Shown one piece after another: positions 5,315 through 10,714 of a stretch of DNA of 10,714 nt. Source of the DNA: Desulfovibrionaceae bacterium UBA6814 (GTDB lineage Bacteria > Desulfobacterota > Desulfovibrionia > Desulfovibrionales > Desulfovibrionaceae); assembly GCA_002452635.1 (NCBI GenBank), contig DKEU01000147.1:3857-14570 (forward strand), written 5' to 3'. How positions within the stretch are numbered: the stretch's first letter is position 1; each line of letters opens with the position of its first letter. Below the pieces are notes generated by a model. That model was not told the DNA's origin. It made no database searches and saw only the letters and a program-made list of their open reading frames with translations. The translations under genes and the position numbers were made by a program.

Positions 5315-6481
5315 ATGGACTGGCAGCGGGTCATCGCCCATCTGGACATGGACGCGTTCTTCGCCTCGGTGGAGGTCGCGGACGACCCCGCGCTTGCGGG
5401 CAAGCCGGTGATCATCGGGGCCAACCCGCGGGGGGTGGTGTCGGCCGCGTCCTACGAGGCGCGCAAGTTCGGGGTGCATTCGGCCATGCCGGTGATGCGG
5501 GCGCGCAAGCTCTGCCCGCACGGGGTGTTCCTGCCCGGCCGGCACCACCGCTACTCCGAGGTGTCCCACGTCATCTTTGGGCTCCTGCGGAATCTCGTCC
5601 CGGTGGTGGAACAGACCTCGGTGGACGAGGCCTACCTGGACCTCACCGGCACCCGCCGGCTGCTGGGTGCCCCGGAAGAGGCCGCGCTCATGCTCAAGGC
5701 CCGCATCCGGGAGGCCACCGGCCTGACCGGCTCGGTGGGCCTGGCCCCGGTGAAGTTCGTGGCCAAGATCGCCTCGGACTTCCATAAGCCCGACGGCCTC
5801 ACCGTGGTGCGGCCCGGGGAGGTGGCGGCCTTTCTCGCTCCGCTCCCCCTGGGCAAGATTCCCGGGGTGGGCCCCAAGACCCGCGATTACCTGGCCAAGC
5901 TCGGGGTGCGCACCATTGCCGAGGCCCTGGCCCGGGGCCGGGAGTTCCTGCTGGAGCACCTGGGGGACACTAGCGGGGAGTGGCTCTGGGAGCGGGTGAA
6001 CGGCCAGGACGACCGACCCGTGCAGCCCGGCGGCGATCAGAAGAGCATGGGCGCGGAGAACACCTTCGAGCGCGACACCCGCGACCCCCGGGAGCTGGCC
6101 CGCTGGCTGGCGGTGCAGGCCGAGCGGGTGGGGCGCGAGCTGCGCGCCGAGGGCTTCTTCGGCCGCACCGTGACCCTCAAGTACACGTACGCGGACTTTT
6201 CCAAGCACACCAGGAGCCGCACCCTGGACGAGCCCACCCATTCCACGGAAGACATCCTGGCCGCGGCCACGGCGCTCCTGGCCGGCATCTCCCTGGAGCG
6301 GGAGCTGCGGCTCATCGGCATCTCCGTGTCCAATCTGGACCGGGTGGGGCCCCAGCCCAAGCTGCTCCCCGACCCGGCGGCCGAGCGCCGCGACAAGCTG
6401 GACGCGGCCCTGGACGCCATCAGCGGCAAGTTTGGCAAGACCGCGGTGCGGAGGGGGAGGACCCTCGGGGGCAAGGATTGA
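5315..6481 (+). CDS. dinB: DNA polymerase IV (DinB, Y-family translesion polymerase)
   Basis: This 388-residue Y-family polymerase copies past DNA lesions with low fidelity. The palm carries HLDMDAFFASVE (residues 9-20) with metal ligand Asp11 and steric-gate Phe16, and TSVDEAYLDLTG (101-112) with Asp104 and Glu105. The fingers motif SYEARKFGVHSAMP (46-59) and the helix-hairpin-helix IPGVGPKTRDYLAKLGV (182-198) follow. The little-finger domain occupies about 240-380 and ends in the typical ALDAISGKFGKTAVRRG. At the usual place of the sliding-clamp motif (QLxLF) there is only QPKLL (347-351), so clamp binding may be weak. The start at 5315 (MDWQRVIAHLDMDAFF) fits the family length; an in-frame ATG at 5300 adds five residues. 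Neither has a clear ribosome-binding site. hicAB diverges upstream, and fumC follows 30 bases later and may receive read-through. Confidence 0.95.
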   Translation: MDWQRVIAHLDMDAFFASVEVADDPALAGKPVIIGANPRGVVSAASYEARKFGVHSAMPVMRARKLCPHGVFLPGRHHRYSEVSHVIFGLLRNLVPVVEQTSVDEAYLDLTGTRRLLGAPEEAALMLKARIREATGLTGSVGLAPVKFVAKIASDFHKPDGLTVVRPGEVAAFLAPLPLGKIPGVGPKTRDYLAKLGVRTIAEALARGREFLLEHLGDTSGEWLWERVNGQDDRPVQPGGDQKSMGAENTFERDTRDPRELARWLAVQAERVGRELRAEGFFGRTVTLKYTYADFSKHTRSRTLDEPTHSTEDILAAATALLAGISLERELRLIGISVSNLDRVGPQPKLLPDPAAERRDKLDAALDAISGKFGKTAVRRGRTLGGKD

Positions 6482-6511
6482 CCGGGGCTGGGGCGGGGGC
6501 TACACGGGAGC

Positions 6512-7912
6512 ATGAGCAAAACCACCCGCATCGAACACGACACCATGGGGCCGGTGGAAGTGCCGGCGGACGCGCCGTGGGGGGCGCAGACCCAGCGGGC
6601 CAAGGAGAACTTCGCCATCGGGCCGGAGCGCATGCCCCCGGAGGTGGTGCGCTGCCTGGGTCTCATCAAGCTGGCCGCGGCCCGGGCCAACGCCGCCCTG
6701 GGCGCCCTGGACCCGGAGCGCGCGGCCCGCATCGAGCCCGCGGCCCGGGAGGTCTGGGAGGGCCGGCTCGACCACGCCTTTCCCCTGGTGGTCTGGCAGT
6801 CGGGCTCGGGCACCCAGACCAACATGAACGTGAACGAGGTGGTGGCCCGTCGGGCCATGGACCTGGCCCCCGGCCCGGCCATCCACCCCAACGACCACGT
6901 GAACCGCTCCCAGTCCACCAACGACGCCTTTCCCGCGGCGATCCACATGGCCGCGTCCATCCGGCTCTCCATGGAGCTTTTGCCCGCGGTGCGGGATTTG
7001 GCCGTGGCGCTGGAAGGGAAGGCCGACGAATTCAAGAGCCTGGTCAAGTCCGGCCGCACCCACCTCATGGACGCCGCGCCGCTCACCCTGGGCCAGGAGT
7101 TCTCGGGCTACGCGGCCCAGGCCCGGGCCTGCGAAACCCGGCTGGAACAGGCCCAGGAGGGGCTCCTGGACCTGCCCCTGGGCGGCACCGCGGTGGGCAC
7201 CGGGCTCAACACCCCGGCGGGCTACGCCGAGCGGGCCGTGGCCGAGATCGCCCGGGAGAGCGGGCTGCCCTTCCGGAAGGCGGGGAATTTCTTCGCGGGC
7301 CTGGCTGCGCATGACGCGGTGGTGCACGCGGGCGCGGCCTGCCGCTCCCTGGCCGGCGCGCTCATGAAGCTGGCCGGGGACCTGCGCTGGGCCGGGTCCG
7401 GGCCGCGTTGCGGCCTGGCCGAGCTGCGCCTGCCCGAGAACGAGCCCGGCTCCTCCATCATGCCCGGCAAGGTGAACCCCACCCAGTGCGAGGCCGTGCG
7501 CATGGCCTGCGTGCAGGTCATGGGCCTGGACGCGGCCTGCGCGTTCGCCGGGTCCCTGGGCGAGTTCGAGCTGAACGTGCTCAAGCCGCTCCTGGCCCAC
7601 AACCTGCTCGCCATGCTGGGGCTCATGGCCGGCTCCTGCCGGGCATTGACCCACAAGGTGCTGGACGGGCTCGCCCCCAACCGGGAGCGCCTGGCGGCCT
7701 ATGCGGGCCGGACCCCCATGCTGGCCACCGCCCTGGCTCCAATCATCGGCTACGAAAAGGCCGCGGACGTGGTGAAGCTGGCCCTGGCCGAGGACCTGGA
7801 CGTGAAGGCCGCCTGCCTGCGCCTGGGGCTGCTCAGCGCGGAGGAGCTGGACCGGCTGCTGGACCTGGCCAACTTCCTGGGACCGGCGAAAACCGGCCCT
7901 GGGCAGGGTTGA
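6512..7912 (+). CDS. fumC: Fumarate hydratase, class II
   Basis: This 466-residue enzyme interconverts fumarate and malate in the cytosol; E. coli FumC is 467 residues. It shows the superfamily signature GSSIMPGKVNP (313-323) with the mobile-loop catalytic Ser314 and Lys320, SGRTHLMDAAPLTLGQE (180-196) with catalytic His184, and SGSGTQTNMNVNEV (97-110) and NRSQSTNDAFP (131-141) for substrate binding. The start at 6512 gives MSKTTRIEHDTMGPVEVPAD, the usual class II opening. GGGAG lies only 1 base upstream, so the more distant G-rich run at 6491-6499 may serve for ribosome binding. It does not need an Fe-S cluster, unlike the class I enzymes common in anaerobes. A 5-bp hairpin (7926-7939) follows the stop without a T-run, so its terminator is unclear. 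Confidence 0.96.
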   Translation: MSKTTRIEHDTMGPVEVPADAPWGAQTQRAKENFAIGPERMPPEVVRCLGLIKLAAARANAALGALDPERAARIEPAAREVWEGRLDHAFPLVVWQSGSGTQTNMNVNEVVARRAMDLAPGPAIHPNDHVNRSQSTNDAFPAAIHMAASIRLSMELLPAVRDLAVALEGKADEFKSLVKSGRTHLMDAAPLTLGQEFSGYAAQARACETRLEQAQEGLLDLPLGGTAVGTGLNTPAGYAERAVAEIARESGLPFRKAGNFFAGLAAHDAVVHAGAACRSLAGALMKLAGDLRWAGSGPRCGLAELRLPENEPGSSIMPGKVNPTQCEAVRMACVQVMGLDAACAFAGSLGEFELNVLKPLLAHNLLAMLGLMAGSCRALTHKVLDGLAPNRERLAAYAGRTPMLATALAPIIGYEKAADVVKLALAEDLDVKAACLRLGLLSAEELDRLLDLANFLGPAKTGPGQG

Positions 7913-7952
7913 TTTCCCGGGCCGGGGGAGATACCTCCCAGCCGTCGACGCC

Positions 7953-7986
7953 AAAAAAACGGGGCGACGCCTGACGGCATCGCCCC
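7953..7986 (-). terminator. Rho-independent terminator of tRNA-His
   Basis: Read on the minus strand, GGGGCGA pairs with TCGCCCC (7986-7980 with 7967-7961) around an inner GCC/GGC stem. One base later comes a run of seven T (7959-7953). It lies 12 bases downstream of the tRNA 3' end. Confidence 0.93.
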
Positions 7987-7997
7987 GGGAATCTCGG

Positions 7998-8074
7998 TGG
8001 GGTGGCTGGAGGGACTTGAACCCTCGCCCTTCAGGGCCACAACCTGACGCGCTAACCAACTGCGCCACAGCCAC
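7998..8074 (-). tRNA. tRNA-His (anticodon GTG)
   Basis: A full cloverleaf is visible on the minus strand: acceptor GTGGCTG/CAGCCAC, D stem GCGC/GCGC, anticodon stem TCAGG/CCTGA around loop TTGTGGC (anticodon GTG, 8040-8038), and T arm GAGGG-TTCAAGT-CCCTC. The discriminator is C (8001), and CCA is encoded (8000-7998). The base before position 1 (8075) is G, giving the extra G-1:C73 pair that identifies histidine tRNA in bacteria. It is a single-tRNA transcription unit between fumC and murA with its own promoter and terminator. Confidence 0.98.
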
Positions 8075-8088
8075 CACAGAGGGGAGAA

Positions 8089-8117
8089 CTTCTAACCGCG
8101 AACGCTTCCGCGGTCAA
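8089..8117 (-). promoter_or_regulatory. tRNA-His promoter with inverted repeat in the spacer
   Basis: On the minus strand TTGACC (8117-8112) and TAGAAG (8094-8089) are 17 bases apart, which would start transcription near 8082, just before the tRNA. The spacer is largely one inverted repeat, ACCGCG-N8-CGCGGT (8095-8114), overlapping the end of the -35 box; it could be a protein-binding site. Confidence 0.65.
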
Positions 8118-8146
8118 GAGACCAAAACGCTCTTTCGGGAAGGAAC

Positions 8147-9397
<1,251 letters not shown>

Positions 9398-9416
9398 GCC
9401 TCCAGGGCAGGGCGGG

Positions 9417-10714
9417 ATGCACGGCCAGGACGCCCTGACCACCGGCGCCGGGATTCTCCCGGGGCTGCTGTTCTGGGAAATCCTGTTCGCGGCCTTCGGG
9501 CTGGGGCTGTTCGCGCCGGTGTACACCGCGCCGGCCCTGGCCGCCGGGGCGGTGGCCTGGGGTCTGGCGCGGGGGAGCCTGCGCCGGTTCGAGCACCTGC
9601 TCTTCGCCCTCTGCTTCCTGGCCGGCGCGGCCTGGGCCGCGGCCTGGCTGCCCGCGGTCCCGGGGCCGGCCCCGGCCTGGCTGGAGCAGGGCGGCAAGCT
9701 GGACGTGCGCGGCACGGTGTCCCAGGTGGAGCCCCGCGACGGCGGCCGCATCAACGTCTACCTCGACGGCGTGCGCGTGGCTCCACCCGACGGCGGGCCG
9801 GACTACATCTTGCCCGGCCGGCTGCTCCTGGCCTGGGACTGGCCCCCGGAGCGCCCCGGCCCGGGACGCGAGGTGGCGGGCGCGCTGCGGGTCCTGCCCG
9901 TGGGCGGGTTCCGCAACCCGGACGCCTGGGACTACGGTTTCTACCGCGCCCTGCAGGGCGTGTTCCACCGGGCCTACGCCCGGGGCCACAAGGGCATCGG
10001 ATTGGGGCCGCCTGCGGAAGGGGCGAGTTGGCGACTGCGCGAGCGGCTGCGCCTGGCCGTACACGGGCCCGAAGAGCGTCCCGGCCAGGGCCGCGCCGTG
10101 CTCCTGGCCCTGCTCCTGGGCGACCGATCGCTCCTGGACCCCGCCACCACCGACCTGTTCCGCGATGCCTCCCTGTCCCACAGCCTGGCCCTGTCCGGCC
10201 TGCACCTGGGCTTCGTGTGCGGCCTGGGCTTCGCCCTGGCCTGGCTGCTGGGCCGGCTGCGGCCCGGCATCCTGCTGGCCGCGCCCCGGCCCCGGCTGGG
10301 CGTGCTCCTGGCCCTGCCCCTGGCCCTGGCCTACCTCTGGCTGGGCGGGGCCACCCCCAGCCTGGTGCGGTCCTTTCTCATGTTCGCGTCCTGGGGCGCG
10401 CTCCTGCTCCTGGGCCGCGGCCGGGTGGCCCTGGACGGCCTGTTCCTGGCCCTGGCCGCCATCCTCCTGGTTTCGCCCCTGTCCGCCTACGACATCCGGC
10501 TCCAGTTCTCGGCCCTGGCCGTGGCCGGCATCATCGCCCTGGTGCCGCCGGCCATGCACCGGCTGGAGCCCCTGGTGCGCTTTGCGGACTGGCGGGGCCG
10601 CGCCCTGCGGGGCGCAATCCTGGCCGCGGCCGGGCTCCTGGCCACCTCCCTGGCCGCCAACCTGGTGCTGGCCCCGGTGGTGGCCTGGGATTTCGGGGAC
10701 CTGCCCCTGAACCC
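9417..10714 (+). CDS. comEC: ComEC/Rec2 DNA-uptake channel, N-terminal part (runs off the window)
   Basis: The frame is open from ATG 9417 to the right edge (432 codons seen). Order of parts: hydrophobic segments at about 14-33, 35-50 and 60-79; a soluble OB-like region in the DUF4131 position (about 94-165: KLDVRGTVSQVE, INVYLDGVRV); the linker RNPDAWDYGFYRALQG (166-181) typical of ComEC; then the multi-spanning competence domain beginning with LFRDASLSHSLALSGLHLG (247-265). ATPSLVRSFLM (312-322) is the second hallmark. Several more membrane segments follow to 432. ComEC forms the inner-membrane channel for single-stranded DNA in natural transformation. The C-terminal membrane segments and the metallo-beta-lactamase-like domain, if present, lie beyond the window. 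The start has only a weak G-rich ribosome-binding site (AGGGCGGG region, 9409-9416), so it may differ slightly. Possibly co-transcribed with murA. Confidence 0.92.
   Translation, partial: MHGQDALTTGAGILPGLLFWEILFAAFGLGLFAPVYTAPALAAGAVAWGLARGSLRRFEHLLFALCFLAGAAWAAAWLPAVPGPAPAWLEQGGKLDVRGTVSQVEPRDGGRINVYLDGVRVAPPDGGPDYILPGRLLLAWDWPPERPGPGREVAGALRVLPVGGFRNPDAWDYGFYRALQGVFHRAYARGHKGIGLGPPAEGASWRLRERLRLAVHGPEERPGQGRAVLLALLLGDRSLLDPATTDLFRDASLSHSLALSGLHLGFVCGLGFALAWLLGRLRPGILLAAPRPRLGVLLALPLALAYLWLGGATPSLVRSFLMFASWGALLLLGRGRVALDGLFLALAAILLVSPLSAYDIRLQFSALAVAGIIALVPPAMHRLEPLVRFADWRGRALRGAILAAAGLLATSLAANLVLAPVVAWDFGDLPLN

Noticed and set aside
6500..8077. A long minus-strand frame antisense to fumC and over tRNA-His
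   Set aside because: Composition is typical of a GC-rich antisense shadow; fumC on the other strand is complete with all catalytic motifs.
7913..8146. Integration site of a mobile element at the tRNA-His gene
   Set aside because: No integrase, no second copy of the tRNA 3' end and no change in gene content around it; fumC, the tRNA and murA all look native.

Overview
The window is dense, high-GC bacterial DNA with short intergenic gaps. It looks like a sulfate-reducing deltaproteobacterium of the Desulfovibrio type. That placement is an inference. It rests on the DUF39 (HcyBio) homocysteine-forming sulfurtransferase, known mainly from such bacteria and methanogens, on the LarE-type sulfur carrier beside it, on strong GC bias at third codon positions, and on a generally Gram-negative gene set (Skp-like lipoprotein, MurA). 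No plasmid, phage or insertion-sequence genes are visible. The only accessory element among the genes is a HicAB toxin-antitoxin pair.

Layout from left to right. 129-2106: two tightly spaced plus-strand genes, a DUF39 homocysteine biosynthesis protein and a LarE-like PP-loop ATPase with three cysteines, probably one operon for sulfur transfer. 2107-2324: a gene-free gap of about 218 bases packed with inverted repeats, between convergent genes. 2325-3725 (minus): a COG2509 FAD-dependent dehydrogenase with a cysteine cluster. 3726-3945: a divergent intergenic region with tandem hairpins upstream of the COG2509 gene. 3946-4563 (plus): a Skp/OmpH-like lipoprotein with a Lys/Ala/Glu/Pro tail and a strong terminator. 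4618-5228 (minus): hicA-hicB, with a recognisable promoter and operator. 5315-6481 (plus): dinB (DNA polymerase IV), followed closely by fumC (class II fumarase, 6512-7912). 7953-8094 (minus): a tRNA-His(GTG) transcription unit with its own promoter and terminator. 8147-9397 (plus): murA, followed by the first 432 codons of comEC, which runs off the right edge.

Most genes are chromosomal housekeeping genes: amino-acid sulfur metabolism, the TCA cycle, peptidoglycan precursor synthesis, translesion synthesis, envelope and DNA uptake. I see no clear unknown multi-gene system. The observations most worth following are the HcyBio-LarE pairing, the hicAB promoter that would start its transcript at the hicA start codon, and the paired palindromic repeat at 2204-2297, whose two arms differ by a compensatory base-pair swap. 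No stretch longer than about 220 bases lacks a gene.
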